Origin: Patescibacteria group bacterium
GTDB lineage: Bacteria; Patescibacteriota; Microgenomatia; UBA1400; JAHJAY01
Direction of reading: 5' to 3'
Length of the DNA: 38,550 nt
NCBI GenBank assembly: GCA_018813815.1
Contig: JAHJAY010000011.1
Coordinates: forward strand, 1-38,550
In this document: positions 6,390-14,921 of the stretch, piece by piece
How the letters are laid out: each line of letters begins with the position of its first letter
How positions within the stretch are numbered: the stretch's first letter is position 1
Position numbers and translations under genes: made by a program
Notes under the pieces: model-generated
The model's database searches: none
Seen by the model: only the letters and a program-made list of their open reading frames with translations
What the model was told of the DNA's origin: nothing

Positions 6390-7238
6390 GGCTTCTCTGA
6401 AGGTGTGAAATTTAAAACCTAATTCTTTTTCCAGTTTTTTATTGTTAACCGCTAAATATTGCTGGCGCGGCCGGGGATCAGTTTTTAAATATTCCTTATA
6501 ACTGCCTTTTTTAATCCGGCTTTGATCTAAACCAAAAACTGCCGCCACCTGGGTGGCCAGTTGAAAAGCCGAAAGACTGGTTGAGCCAACACAATGAAAA
6601 ATTCCTTGAGGTTTTTTAGCTAAAGCCAAATCAAGCGCTTGGGCAATATCATCAATAAAAGTCGGGGTCACCAATACATCATCCCATTGGGGCGGCAAAG
6701 TGTTATTTTTAAGTTGAGCAATAACCTTTTTGACTAAATCGGGTTTGGCGGCAAACTTAGCCCGAAAAGGAAAAGCAAGCCGGAAAATAGCATAATTGCT
6801 GCCCAATTTTTCCACCTCTTCTTCTGCCCAGGCTTTGGTTTGACCATACCATTCAATTGGTAAACGCGGATCTTTCTCTGTATATGGCGATTTTTTCCGG
6901 CCATTAAAAACAAAGTCCGTAGAAATATGGATTAAGTATTTATTGAATTGCCGGCAAGCCTGGACAATATTGCGAGTACCCAAAACATTAACCTGATAAA
7001 CTAAGCCTTTTTTGTTATCGGTTTCCTGATGGGCTCGACTAACATTAGTAAAAGCCGCCATATGGATTAAAGACTTAGAAGAACTTTTACCAATCAAGTC
7101 AAAAACTTGACGGCGATTAGTAATATCAATACCCCGGTCAAGATCTAATAATTCAAAACTGTACTTGTGAGAAAAAAGCTCAACTAAGCGTGAGCCAACT
7201 AAACCGGAAAGGCCAGTGCCTAAAAGCGGTATTTTCAT
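6369..7238 (-). CDS. rmlD: dTDP-4-dehydrorhamnose reductase (RmlD-like SDR)
   Basis: An extended short-chain dehydrogenase of 289 residues that would reduce dTDP-4-keto-L-rhamnose to dTDP-L-rhamnose with NAD(P)H. The nucleotide loop is GTGLSGLVG, DITNRRQVFDLI follows the first Rossmann half, and the catalytic elements are STDFVFNG and YGQTKAWAE (YxxxK). IHMAAFTNVSRAH is the RmlD-type counterpart of AAYTAVDKAE. It lies 65 bases after rmlB in the same direction, which supports a rhamnose assignment; rmlA and rmlC are not in the window. A related NAD-dependent sugar reductase is the alternative. Confidence 0.8.
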   Translation of the reverse strand: MKIPLLGTGLSGLVGSRLVELFSHKYSFELLDLDRGIDITNRRQVFDLIGKSSSKSLIHMAAFTNVSRAHQETDNKKGLVYQVNVLGTRNIVQACRQFNKYLIHISTDFVFNGRKKSPYTEKDPRLPIEWYGQTKAWAEEEVEKLGSNYAIFRLAFPFRAKFAAKPDLVKKVIAQLKNNTLPPQWDDVLVTPTFIDDIAQALDLALAKKPQGIFHCVGSTSLSAFQLATQVAAVFGLDQSRIKKGSYKEYLKTDPRPRQQYLAVNNKKLEKELGFKFHTFREALAIIKQ

Positions 7239-7303
7239 AGCCTTCTTTCAGCCATACATTTAAAGCTCGTTATCATATTACACCTTGCTACCATGTTTGA
7301 ATT

Positions 7304-9334
7304 TTACATTTTTAATTTTTTTCCGTACCACTCTTTATAATATTGCTGATAATCGCCTGATTTGACCCGCTGCCACCAAGCTTGGTTCTGCTGATACCAT
7401 TCAACTGTTTTTTGTAAATAAGTATCAAAATCGTGTTCGGGCGCATAACCAAGTTCTTTTTTCGCTTTAGACCAATCAACCGCATATCGGCGATCATGGC
7501 CGGGTCGGTCTTTGATCATGACAATCATTGATTCATCTTTGTTCAAAAGCTTGATAATTTTTTTAATCACTTGTAAATTACTAATGTCTTCGGTTAAACC
7601 GCCAATACAATAAGTCTCACCCACCCGGCCTTTTTGTAAACAAAGATCAATCGCCCGGCAATGATCATCAACATACAACCAATCACGAACATTTAAACCA
7701 TCACCATAAAGCGGCATTTTTTTATTGGCTAAAAGATTGGTAATCGCCAAGGCAATTAGTTTTTCCGGAAACTGATAAGGCCCAAAATTATTTGAAGTGT
7801 TGGTAATCGTCATCGCTAAACCATAAGTTTTAAAATAGGCACGGACCAAATGGTCAGAGGCGGCCTTACTGGCGGCATAAGGACTATTGGGGGCAAATGA
7901 AGTTTGCTCATTGAATTTTTCTTTTGAATCTAAAGCTAAAGAACCAAAAACCTCATCAGTGCTAACATGATGAAAACGTTTGACTTTATTTTTTAACGCT
8001 GCCGCCAACAAAACCTGAGTGCCGACAACATTAGTGGTTATAAACTCGGCTGGCTCAAGAATTGAGCGGTCAACATGGGTGTTGTGACAAACTATATTTC
8101 CAATGCCGCAAACAAAATTGTGAGTTTTTTCTACTTCTAAATCATAGACCCAACCTTCATAATCAATTTCAGATTTTTTCTTCTGGCTCAACCCATAATG
8201 TTGACCGGACAATTGAGTTTTAAACTCCCAACTCTTTTTATAATTTCCACGCTTCGATTCAAAAACTCTAAAATCCTTCCTTAAAAGGCTCAATAAAAGG
8301 CTAAGTTGATTAGCAAGCTTGTAGGAAGTCGTTGAATATCTTCCATCTTTTGTGCCATCGCCTTCAAGTAATTTTTTCCAAAAAAACTGCCTCTTTTCTA
8401 CTGTTAAGTCAAAAATCCAATTGGGGAAATATTTCTGATCACAATATTTCCCACAATTTTTTATTAAATAGTTAAAGAATTTCTTATTGGATACTTGTAG
8501 AGCATAGACTAATTTATAGGATTGCTTTTTATGTCTAATAATACAGTAGTTAAACCCAAATTCTGCTTTTATTGCTCTACCTAAACTCTCAAGCCATTTT
8601 TTGTTTCCCTGACTAATTTCTACAATATAACCCCCATTGGCTTTATTGAAAGTTGCATTTCCTTCTGTAATATAAGCGGCTAAAATCTTCAGAAGATCTT
8701 TGCTGGTTTTTTTGTGTTTTTTCCTCACTTCATTGACTTCTCTCACAACTAATAATTCTGGGTTTGACCTAGGATTAGTTAACTCAAGGTTTGCCGAGTA
8801 AATGGAATGGTTTGGAGTTGCTTCTATAACGCCCCATTTTTGTTTTAATTTAATAATTTTACCTTTATACCAATGTCGAGTAATCGCTTTAATTGGCATC
8901 CATTGACCACCATTAAGAAAACTTAATGCCTTAGTTTGTCTTCCTTTCAAAAAAATAATTTCTCCTTTGTCGGTTTTTCGGGGTTTATTATTTTTCGATT
9001 GCTCAATCCACAATCCAGCAAAAGTAACCATTCTCGTTCCTATACGAGGAGTTGATTGAATTGGAATATAAATATTTTCAGGAATGCTTTCAGCCGCAAA
9101 ATGAATAACAATCTCAACGTCACTCATTACTTGATTAACCAGCTTGGAATCGCAAATATCACCCCTAACAAAAGAGTATTGAGGGTTATTCTCAAGCGCC
9201 TTAAGGTTCTCTAAATTACCGGCATAAGTCAATTTGTCTAAATTAATTAATTGATCCTCAGGATGATTACTTAACCAATAATGAATAAAGTTAGCGCCAA
9301 TAAAACCGGCTCCACCAGTGACTAATAACTTCAC
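7304..9334 (-). CDS. rmlB: dTDP-glucose 4,6-dehydratase RmlB, interrupted by an intein
   Basis: The precursor is 676 residues; removing an intein (residues 83-418) leaves a 340-residue RmlB, the normal length. RmlB converts dTDP-glucose to dTDP-4-keto-6-deoxyglucose, the step before rhamnose formation. The extein has TGGAGFIG (NAD loop) at residues 7-14, LDKLTYAGNLENL, the catalytic STDEVFG and YAASKAASDHLV (YxxxK), then NTSNNFGPYQFPEKLIALAI and DWLYVDDHCRAI. The interrupted motif is HFAAE/THVDRSI, one of the most conserved in the family. Translation starts at GTG (9332-9334) behind AAAGGAGAAAT. The C-terminus WWQRVKSGDYQQYYKEWYG is intact, so the spliced enzyme should be functional. Confidence 0.95.
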   Translation of the reverse strand: MKLLVTGGAGFIGANFIHYWLSNHPEDQLINLDKLTYAGNLENLKALENNPQYSFVRGDICDSKLVNQVMSDVEIVIHFAAESIPENIYIPIQSTPRIGTRMVTFAGLWIEQSKNNKPRKTDKGEIIFLKGRQTKALSFLNGGQWMPIKAITRHWYKGKIIKLKQKWGVIEATPNHSIYSANLELTNPRSNPELLVVREVNEVRKKHKKTSKDLLKILAAYITEGNATFNKANGGYIVEISQGNKKWLESLGRAIKAEFGFNYCIIRHKKQSYKLVYALQVSNKKFFNYLIKNCGKYCDQKYFPNWIFDLTVEKRQFFWKKLLEGDGTKDGRYSTTSYKLANQLSLLLSLLRKDFRVFESKRGNYKKSWEFKTQLSGQHYGLSQKKKSEIDYEGWVYDLEVEKTHNFVCGIGNIVCHNTHVDRSILEPAEFITTNVVGTQVLLAAALKNKVKRFHHVSTDEVFGSLALDSKEKFNEQTSFAPNSPYAASKAASDHLVRAYFKTYGLAMTITNTSNNFGPYQFPEKLIALAITNLLANKKMPLYGDGLNVRDWLYVDDHCRAIDLCLQKGRVGETYCIGGLTEDISNLQVIKKIIKLLNKDESMIVMIKDRPGHDRRYAVDWSKAKKELGYAPEHDFDTYLQKTVEWYQQNQAWWQRVKSGDYQQYYKEWYGKKLKM
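8081..9088 (-). other. intein in RmlB with LAGLIDADG homing endonuclease domain
   Basis: A 336-residue in-frame insertion that begins with Ser (nucleophile 1) and ends V-C-H-N before extein Thr(+1). Numbering within the intein: block A SIPENIYIPI 1-10; block B EATPNHSIY with T91-P-N-H94; first LAGLIDADG helix LLKILAAYITEGN 132-144; second FFWKKLLEGDG 235-245; block F GWVYDLEVEKTHNFVCG 312-328; block G NIVCHN with the penultimate His and terminal Asn 335-336. All splicing residues and both endonuclease acidic motifs are present, so it looks active for splicing and possibly for homing. Extein Ser is replaced by the Ser1/Thr+1 junction, consistent with AAE-(S/T)-HVDRS in RmlB relatives. Confidence 0.93.
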
Positions 9335-9415
9335 TTAATTTCTCCTTTCAAATACTGCTCATATATTTTACCAATGTTGATCCTTTTTTTAAGGGTTAAA
9401 ACTTCTTCCGCTTCT

Positions 9416-10294
9416 TTACCAACCTCCCGAAGCGCCGCCGCCGCCAGAACTACCGCCGCTAAAACCACCAAAACCACCACTACTGGTGTTACTGTGTTTG
9501 GAAGAAAATCCACCCCAACTTGATCGCCAGGAAGTTGATTTACCGGCCTTTTTAAGCTTTTTATAGTTTTGAGAAAATAACCAATCTAAAAACAAACCCG
9601 TTAAAATAAAAATAATTATCATGAAAAAACTTGAGCCGGCCATTACCCGATAAGCCAAACCTAAAAATCCTCCCACCACACCACCGGCATAAAAACTTTT
9701 ACTTCGGGACAAAAAAGCGAACACGTAAATAAACAAACAAACCAATAAAATAAATCCTGCAGGCCAAGTGGCGCCTGCTTGATACACTGAATCAAGCACT
9801 TTCCCGGAGCCAGTTTCCAAACGCGCAATTAAAGCTTCAACTGCTAAAAGTACGCCTTGTTCATAATTATCCTGTTTAAACGCCGACGCCATCTCATCTC
9901 TGATAATGCGGCCGGCAACAGCATCATTAATCACTGATTCCAGACCATAACCAACTTCAATTTTGATTTTCCGATCTTCTTTAGCAATTAAAAGCAAAAT
10001 ACCATTATCTTTATCTTTTTGACCAATACCCCACTGCTCAAAAATCTCTACGGCCGCGTTTTCAACTGTGTCTTCTTCTAAAGAAACAATCGTAGCAATG
10101 GCAATTTCTATTGAAGTTTGAGCCTTAAAATCAACTAATTTAACTTCCAGCTGTTGAATAAATTCCGGAGTAAATAACTGAGCAAAATCATTAACATGCC
10201 CCTGAGGTTGAGGCCAAACCTTAGCCTGTACCCTAAATGGAGTAATCCACAACAACAAAAAGGCTATTAATAAAGCCAGTAAAAGCTTTTTCAT
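9416..10294 (-). CDS. TPM-domain membrane protein (YgcG family)
   Basis: A 292-residue protein with a signal peptide (LLLALLIAFLLLWITPFRVQA), an extracytoplasmic TPM domain at about residues 30-165 (VNDFAQLFTPEFIQQLE, TSIEIAIATI, IFEQWGIGQKDKDNGILLLI, RKIKIEVGYGLE, VINDAVAGRII), then two membrane helices and a Gly/Ser-rich tail (GGFSGGSSGGGGASGGW). TPM proteins have been linked to photosystem repair and weak phosphatase activity; the bacterial role is unclear. The start overlaps the LemA stop (TAATG), so translation is coupled. LemA plus TPM is a recurrent pair. Confidence 0.9.
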   Translation of the reverse strand: MKKLLLALLIAFLLLWITPFRVQAKVWPQPQGHVNDFAQLFTPEFIQQLEVKLVDFKAQTSIEIAIATIVSLEEDTVENAAVEIFEQWGIGQKDKDNGILLLIAKEDRKIKIEVGYGLESVINDAVAGRIIRDEMASAFKQDNYEQGVLLAVEALIARLETGSGKVLDSVYQAGATWPAGFILLVCLFIYVFAFLSRSKSFYAGGVVGGFLGLAYRVMAGSSFFMIIIFILTGLFLDWLFSQNYKKLKKAGKSTSWRSSWGGFSSKHSNTSSGGFGGFSGGSSGGGGASGGW

Positions 10295-10854
10295 TAATCT
10301 CCAAAATTAACTTCAGGCGCTTGTTCAGCGGCTTCAACCGCCTCAAAATAGGCTTTGGGACTAAATCCAAAAAGCCTGGCAATTAAATTAGTGGGAAACT
10401 GTTTAATGTTGGTGTTGTAAGTCCGGACCAAATCATTAAAGCGTTTTCTTTCTACACTAACCCGGTTTTCGGTTCCGGCTAATTCGTCCATTAAACCCAT
10501 AGTTGCTTGATCAGACTTAATATCAGGATAGTTTTCAACAATAACCAAGAGTCGAGCCAAAGCCGATTCTACTTGTCCGGCTGCTTGAGCCTTGGCATCA
10601 ACTGTAGTTGCGCCGGAATAACGGGTTCGGGCTTCAGCAATATCACCAAAAACTGTTTGTTCCTGATCAAACAAACCCTTAACTGAATTAACTAAATTGG
10701 GAATTAAATCAAAGCGGCGCTGATATTGAGTTTCCACTTGAGCCCATTGAGCTTCAACCGCTTGGTTTTGCTGAACCAAATTGTTATAAGTACCGACTAA
10801 AGAAAAACCAATAAAAACGGCCACGGCTAAAATAATTAATAAGGTTTTTTTCAT
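10294..10854 (-). CDS. lemA: LemA family protein
   Basis: A 186-residue LemA-type protein: one N-terminal membrane helix (LLIILAVAVFIGFSLVGTYNN) and a cytoplasmic or surface helical bundle. The family signature is clear in NLVQQNQAVEAQWAQVETQY, QRRFDLIPNLVNSVKGL, YPDIKSDQATMGLMDELAGT, ENRVSVERKRFNDLVRTYN and FGFSPKAYFEA. The function is not known; in many bacteria it is co-encoded with TPM proteins, as here. A good ribosome-binding site (AAAGGGGGTGAAGG) precedes the ATG, so this gene has a leader, unlike many operon heads in this window. Confidence 0.95.
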   Translation of the reverse strand: MKKTLLIILAVAVFIGFSLVGTYNNLVQQNQAVEAQWAQVETQYQRRFDLIPNLVNSVKGLFDQEQTVFGDIAEARTRYSGATTVDAKAQAAGQVESALARLLVIVENYPDIKSDQATMGLMDELAGTENRVSVERKRFNDLVRTYNTNIKQFPTNLIARLFGFSPKAYFEAVEAAEQAPEVNFGD

Positions 10855-10879
10855 AATCCTTCACCCCCTTTTAAAGACA

Positions 10880-11377
10880 CTAAGCATAACGATCAGCTAC
10901 GCAAGTGGCACCATAAGAGTCGGGTTTAGTTTTGGCCGTAAATCCATTGCCGGTCACCATGCCTACTACCTCTTTAATCATATCACGCGTTTCACCATGC
11001 TGGCCAACATCAATATGAATCTCCAGCTCATAGTTATTCTTACCATTAAGTCGTTTAGTCAAAAGCGGCATAAATTTTTCCGCTAAAGCTAAAGAGGCTA
11101 AAGTTTCAGCATAAATCTTATTTCGCAAGCTGGGAAAGCCATTTTGTTGTTCCTTATGCCAAAAATAACGACCGCCACAGCCTTTTTTATGAATTACAAT
11201 AGCACAAACCAAATCAGCCATTTTTTTACCTTTGAGCCGTCGGTCTTGAGAATCAGAACCAATCACCAAGCGGTAAAGCGCCTCCGGATCAGCTTCCAAA
11301 ATCTCGGCTACCTCATTGACTGTTTTTGTCAATGACAACTTACCTTTGGTTGGATTATTTAAATAATAAACTTTCAT
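10880..11377 (-). CDS. YkuK-like RNase H-fold protein (DUF458)
   Basis: A 165-residue protein matching the DUF458/YkuK family of predicted RNase H-fold nucleases. Visible elements are LVIGSDSQ near residue 40 (first acidic strand), the strand VCAIVIHKKGCGGRYFWHKE, the helix LRNKIYAETLASLALAE (conserved Glu), and IHIDVGQHGETRDMIKEVVGMV (acidic, Gly-rich), ending with YGATCVADRYA. The acidic residues could form a two-metal site. No activity has been established for this subgroup as far as I know. TATAAT (11386-11391) lies eight bases before the ATG with no Shine-Dalgarno, suggesting a leaderless transcript. Confidence 0.8.
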   Translation of the reverse strand: MKVYYLNNPTKGKLSLTKTVNEVAEILEADPEALYRLVIGSDSQDRRLKGKKMADLVCAIVIHKKGCGGRYFWHKEQQNGFPSLRNKIYAETLASLALAEKFMPLLTKRLNGKNNYELEIHIDVGQHGETRDMIKEVVGMVTGNGFTAKTKPDSYGATCVADRYA

Positions 11378-11408
11378 AAAGATTTATTATACTACAGAAA
11401 TAAAGTCA

Positions 11409-11936
11409 TCAACCGTGCGGCTCAAAGTCACCTTGTCCAATCTTATCTATACCCAACTTAGCAAGCAAGCTAATCCCTCCAACCACGCCTACTGTCACTA
11501 TGCTTTTTGCAGGATTATCAAGTGTATTTGCAAGATTTAACATAAATAATCCGACTGATACACCAAATAAAATCTTTGAATTTTTACCAAGAAAGCGTTC
11601 CGGAAAATAACCGTGTTGAGCAGCACGGTAACTCAAAATTCCCCCTAAAACAAAAGTAAGCGTAGGAACAGGGTATTCAATTGCATGAGGAATTAAAATA
11701 GAGGCCAACAAGCCTATATCGGCCAACCTGTCAAAAGTGTGGCCCTTTTCAGAGCTGACTTCCAGCGCTCTCGCTATAGGTCCATCTATTATATCAGTTC
11801 CGGCAGCAACACCATAATAGAACATCGCCAATTCCGGATCACCATAAAACCAATTATATAAGGCAAGACCTGCCAGAACCGGACGGACACCGGTAATTAT
11901 TTGAGGGGTTAGTGTTTTAAAATATTCATTCAACAT
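11409..11936 (-). CDS. CDP-alcohol phosphatidyltransferase family protein
   Basis: A 175-residue membrane enzyme that would join a CDP-linked lipid to an alcohol, releasing CMP. The full signature D-x2-D-G-x2-A-R-x8-G-x3-D-x3-D is present from D48-region GTDIIDGPIARAL to KGHTFDRLADIG, so the catalytic aspartates are all there. Hydrophobic segments flank it (LAMFYYGVAAG, GLLASILIPHAI, VPTLTFVLGGILSY, ILFGVSVGLFMLNLA, SIVTVGVVGGISLL). The alcohol (glycerol-phosphate, inositol or other) cannot be told. A gene for phosphatidylglycerophosphate synthase would be expected to look like this, but short CPR members are divergent. Confidence 0.88.
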   Translation of the reverse strand: MLNEYFKTLTPQIITGVRPVLAGLALYNWFYGDPELAMFYYGVAAGTDIIDGPIARALEVSSEKGHTFDRLADIGLLASILIPHAIEYPVPTLTFVLGGILSYRAAQHGYFPERFLGKNSKILFGVSVGLFMLNLANTLDNPAKSIVTVGVVGGISLLAKLGIDKIGQGDFEPHG

Positions 11937-11982
11937 TATAGCCCTAATTATATCACTATGGGGTTATTTGTCCAAAACCAGC

Positions 11983-12549
11983 TTAAGAAGTAAAACTTTC
12001 AACCGTATAAATCAGAAGTTTAGCGTTTGCTTGTTTCCAGGCATCAGGCGGCAACCAAGCTTTGTGGCTAAGTTGGGCTAAAAACTGGGTTTTGTCAGGA
12101 AGCTGCTGCCACACCTGGGGTAAAAAAGTGGCTGACCGGCCTTGAGCGCGCAAAATCACTCCATGGACATGGGGTTTTATTTGAGCCAGTTTTTCCTCAG
12201 GAGTTTTGGCGCTAATTTCTTTTGGCGCAGAAAGCAGGGAAATTTCCAACTTTAATTGACTTAATTCCCCTTCTGTTAATGAGGGAAAACGCGGGTCTTC
12301 AAAAGCGGCTGCCTGAGCATTGTCATAAATATCCTGATAAAGCGGCTGGATTGCCCTAACATGACCAATACAGCCGCGTAACTTTTCCTGAACATATATA
12401 GTAACAAAGCTTGCGCCTTTGGTTTTAAACGAGGCAAAAGCAACTTTTTCAGGCGGAGGACAAACAGATTTCTCCTCAAACCTGTCTTTAATTGCCTGAA
12501 CGGCCAGTTTAATTAAAAAGTTTTTCTCTTGTTTATTCAAAAAAGCCAT
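11983..12549 (-). CDS. AmmeMemoRadiSam system protein A (AMMECR1 domain)
   Basis: An AMMECR1-domain protein, the A component of the AmmeMemoRadiSam set. The conserved core LRGCIGHVRAI (AMMECR1 motif) lies near residue 70; FVTIYVQEKLRGCIG, AAFEDPRFPSLTEGEL and LKLEISLLSAP follow in the family order, as do GVILRAQGRSATFLPQVW and FLAQLSHKAWLP. I choose the ATG at 12547-12549 (188 residues) because the longer frame to 12591 runs inside the upstream gene and lacks a usable signal. This start overlaps the end of the MEMO gene by 17 bases, so translation is coupled. Its biochemical role is unknown; genes A, B and the radical SAM enzyme occur together across phyla. Confidence 0.93.
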   Translation of the reverse strand: MAFLNKQEKNFLIKLAVQAIKDRFEEKSVCPPPEKVAFASFKTKGASFVTIYVQEKLRGCIGHVRAIQPLYQDIYDNAQAAAFEDPRFPSLTEGELSQLKLEISLLSAPKEISAKTPEEKLAQIKPHVHGVILRAQGRSATFLPQVWQQLPDKTQFLAQLSHKAWLPPDAWKQANAKLLIYTVESFTS

Positions 12550-13294
12550 AACAACCATAACCAACAACCCGGGTTTTGTCGCCAAAGGCACCGGAATTTT
12601 TATAGTCTAAAAGTTTAGCTTGCCAACCTTTTTGCTGAGCCAATTTAATCAAGGTTAAAATTGCCCCTAAGCCACAGGCTTCAATCTTACCTGCTCGATC
12701 AAAATCAAGTTGAGGAATTACTTGATTGGCCAAACTGTCAATCGCCACTGCTTGATCATAGTTATGATAATGAGATAAATCCGAACTCACAATAATAAAT
12801 CTAATTTGATTAATTAAATTAGATAAAATATCTACTAATTGAGCATTAAAATGATTCAACAGTAGGGGAATTATTCTAAATTCTTCTAGGCTTTGTTGCA
12901 AAAATGGCAACTGGACTTCAAGCGAATGCTCATCAAGATGCGCTTGATCAAAAACATCAAATTCTGTCAGGTTTTTAGCTTTTACCTGACCTAAAGGTGT
13001 TTGCCAAGCAGTAAAACTGGCTCCAACCGGCTGGTTAAGAGAATGATGATGAGAAGAACCCAATAGCAAAATCTCAGGTTTTTTAAGCCGGGCTTTTTTA
13101 AGCAGCTTATAACCCACCGCCGCCACCGGACCAGAAAAAACATAGCCGGCATGGGGCACAATTAGCGCCCGGAGCTTACCGGATATTTTAATGCTTGGCG
13201 CCGCCTGAAGAAAAGCATTGACTTGCTCTTTAAGCCTCTCTGGTTCAGCCGGATAAAACTGACCAGCCACTGCCGGTAATCTAATTTTTGTCAT
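12533..13294 (-). CDS. AmmeMemoRadiSam system protein B (MEMO1 family)
   Basis: A 253-residue MEMO-family protein, structurally related to extradiol dioxygenases. The start is the ATG at 13292-13294 (M-T-K-I-R-L-P-A-V-A-G-Q-F-Y-P, the standard MEMO N-terminus); a GTG nine bases upstream is possible but less typical. Metal-site candidates are in LIVPHAGYVFSGPVAAVGY (His), LLLGSSHHHSLN (His), EHSLEVQLPFLQQ (His/Glu) and IVSSDLSHYHNY (Asp/His). It overlaps both neighbours: its start lies in the 3' end of the radical SAM gene and its end in AMMECR1. Its reaction in the system is not established. Confidence 0.93.
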   Translation of the reverse strand: MTKIRLPAVAGQFYPAEPERLKEQVNAFLQAAPSIKISGKLRALIVPHAGYVFSGPVAAVGYKLLKKARLKKPEILLLGSSHHHSLNQPVGASFTAWQTPLGQVKAKNLTEFDVFDQAHLDEHSLEVQLPFLQQSLEEFRIIPLLLNHFNAQLVDILSNLINQIRFIIVSSDLSHYHNYDQAVAIDSLANQVIPQLDFDRAGKIEACGLGAILTLIKLAQQKGWQAKLLDYKNSGAFGDKTRVVGYGCYGFFE

Positions 13295-14360
13295 TTTTTT
13301 CACTTTCAGTCCAAATACCTAGAATTTTTGTCCCGCATTTTTTACACTTACTAGTTTTAGTGTCCAAATTAATAATTTTAGGCTGCCAAGCCAATCTTTT
13401 TATTAATAAAGACTTACATTGAGGACAAAAAGTATTCCCTTGAGTATAATTATCATGCGGTGCCCAAATATAAATATGTTTTAAGCCTTGTTGCCGGCCA
13501 ATTTCAGCTGTTTTTTTCAACTGTTCCACTGAAGTAAAAGGTAATTTTCGAAATTCTTGATCCGGCACCAGAAAAGGATCATATTGAGACAAATGCCAAG
13601 GAATTTGAGGATCTAATTTATCCCCAATCCACTGAGTCATTTTTTTTATCTCTTTTTCATTGTCATTAATTGTTGGAATCAAAAGCGTGGTTAACTCCAG
13701 AAAAATGCCTTTTTGATAAGCATACGCTGTGTTGGCCAAAATCTGGCCCCAAAAAGCGCCCATTTTAGCATAAGTTTTAGGGGAAAAACCTTTAAAATCA
13801 ATGTTGGCCGCGTCAATAACCGGCGCCAAACGATCAATGGTTTTTTTACTCCACGAGCCATTAGTGACAAAAACAGTCAACAAGCCGGCTTTTTTAGCTA
13901 ATTTAGCAACATTATAAACAAATTCTGACCAAATAGTTGGCTCATTGTAAGTAAAAGCAATTCCCGGCGCTTGGCTTTCTTGAACAGCGGCAATCACTTC
14001 TTCAGGCGTAACTAATTTGGCCGGATTTTTACCTTGATTTAGTTGCTCTAAAATACTGGTGGCTGGCTCACCCCAGGAACAATGAACATTTAAACACTGT
14101 TTACAGCGATAGTTACAGCCATAAGAGCCAAGAGAGAGTACTGAAACACCGGGAAAAACATGGTAAAGCGGTTTTTTCTCAATTGGATCAAGTTGATAAT
14201 GGGTAATCGCTCCATAAAGCAAATCATAGAGCTGACCGGCTTGATTTTTTTTGGACAGACAAAAACCGACTCCGCCATCGCTAATCAAACAATGACGTTG
14301 ACAAACCTGACACTGAATCTGTTTTTTGGAAAGTTTTTTAAAAAACCTAATCGCTTTCAC
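13281..14360 (-). CDS. amrS: AmmeMemoRadiSam system radical SAM enzyme (AmrS)
   Basis: A radical S-adenosylmethionine enzyme of about 359 residues. The iron-sulfur motif CxxxCxxC is GCNYRCKQC at about residues 82-89. An N-terminal Cys cluster (CQVCQRHC, later GFC) and a C-terminal zinc-ribbon pair (CPQC ... CKKC) add further metal sites. FTYNEPTIWSEFVYNVA and GLLTVFVTNGSWS are the family's SAM-binding strands. The GTG at 14358-14360 is preferred: TACAAT (14368-14373) ends seven bases upstream, matching the leaderless pattern of this genome; a TTG at 14363 is the alternative. It heads the operon with MEMO and AMMECR1. The product is unknown. Confidence 0.93.
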   Translation of the reverse strand: MKAIRFFKKLSKKQIQCQVCQRHCLISDGGVGFCLSKKNQAGQLYDLLYGAITHYQLDPIEKKPLYHVFPGVSVLSLGSYGCNYRCKQCLNVHCSWGEPATSILEQLNQGKNPAKLVTPEEVIAAVQESQAPGIAFTYNEPTIWSEFVYNVAKLAKKAGLLTVFVTNGSWSKKTIDRLAPVIDAANIDFKGFSPKTYAKMGAFWGQILANTAYAYQKGIFLELTTLLIPTINDNEKEIKKMTQWIGDKLDPQIPWHLSQYDPFLVPDQEFRKLPFTSVEQLKKTAEIGRQQGLKHIYIWAPHDNYTQGNTFCPQCKSLLIKRLAWQPKIINLDTKTSKCKKCGTKILGIWTESEKNDKN

Positions 14361-14392
14361 CAATTATATTGTAGCATAAATCACTCAACAAG

Positions 14393-14908
14393 CTACTTTT
14401 TCAATGCCTCGACAATCGCCTGGCCAAAAACAGTAGCTGCTGCTGGCCCAACAGCAGTGATAATCTGACCATCAACAGTTACCGGTTCGCCCGTATAAGT
14501 TATTCCCTGACTGGCAAGCTTAGCTTTTTCTGAAGCCCAAGCAGTTACTCTTTTCCCTTTAAGCAGACCGGCATTAGCCAAAATTGAAGGCGCAATACAG
14601 ATCGCGCCAACCACCTTGCCTAACCCAGACGCTTTTTGGACTAAAGCCAAAGCTTGAGGATGAGTAAAATAAATACTGCTGCCACTGCCGCCCACAAAGA
14701 TTACTGCTTGATAATCATTAAGATTAACTTCTGCAAGATCGCGGTCAACCTCTATTTCACCGCCAAGCATTCCAGTGGCTCGAACGACTTTATCTGAGGC
14801 AATTACCACTGAAATTCCGGCATCTTCTAAAACCTGTTTTGGTTCAAACAGTTCTTCATCGCGAAAGTTTTTTGGCGCCACTATCATTAAAACTTTTTTA
14901 GCCGGCAT
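14393..14908 (-). CDS. DJ-1/PfpI family protein
   Basis: A 171-residue DJ-1/PfpI-fold protein. The nucleophile elbow is VVGAICIAPSILANAGLL with Cys104, preceded by YQAVIFVGGSGSSIYF and the acidic partner in FRDEELFEP near residues 15-22. AICIAP with a G before and RVTAW after is typical of the PfpI/YhbO branch, in which protease, glyoxalase and deglycase activities have been claimed. It is encoded 30 bases upstream of the AmmeMemoRadiSam operon in the same direction; whether it belongs functionally is unknown. No signal peptide is visible. Confidence 0.92.
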   Translation of the reverse strand: MPAKKVLMIVAPKNFRDEELFEPKQVLEDAGISVVIASDKVVRATGMLGGEIEVDRDLAEVNLNDYQAVIFVGGSGSSIYFTHPQALALVQKASGLGKVVGAICIAPSILANAGLLKGKRVTAWASEKAKLASQGITYTGEPVTVDGQIITAVGPAAATVFGQAIVEALKK

Positions 14909-14921
14909 TGGTTACCCTTTT

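Noticed and set aside
9331-9513. 60-codon minus ORF with a Val/Ala-rich start
   Set aside because: It is the Gly-rich 3' end of the TPM gene read in another frame.
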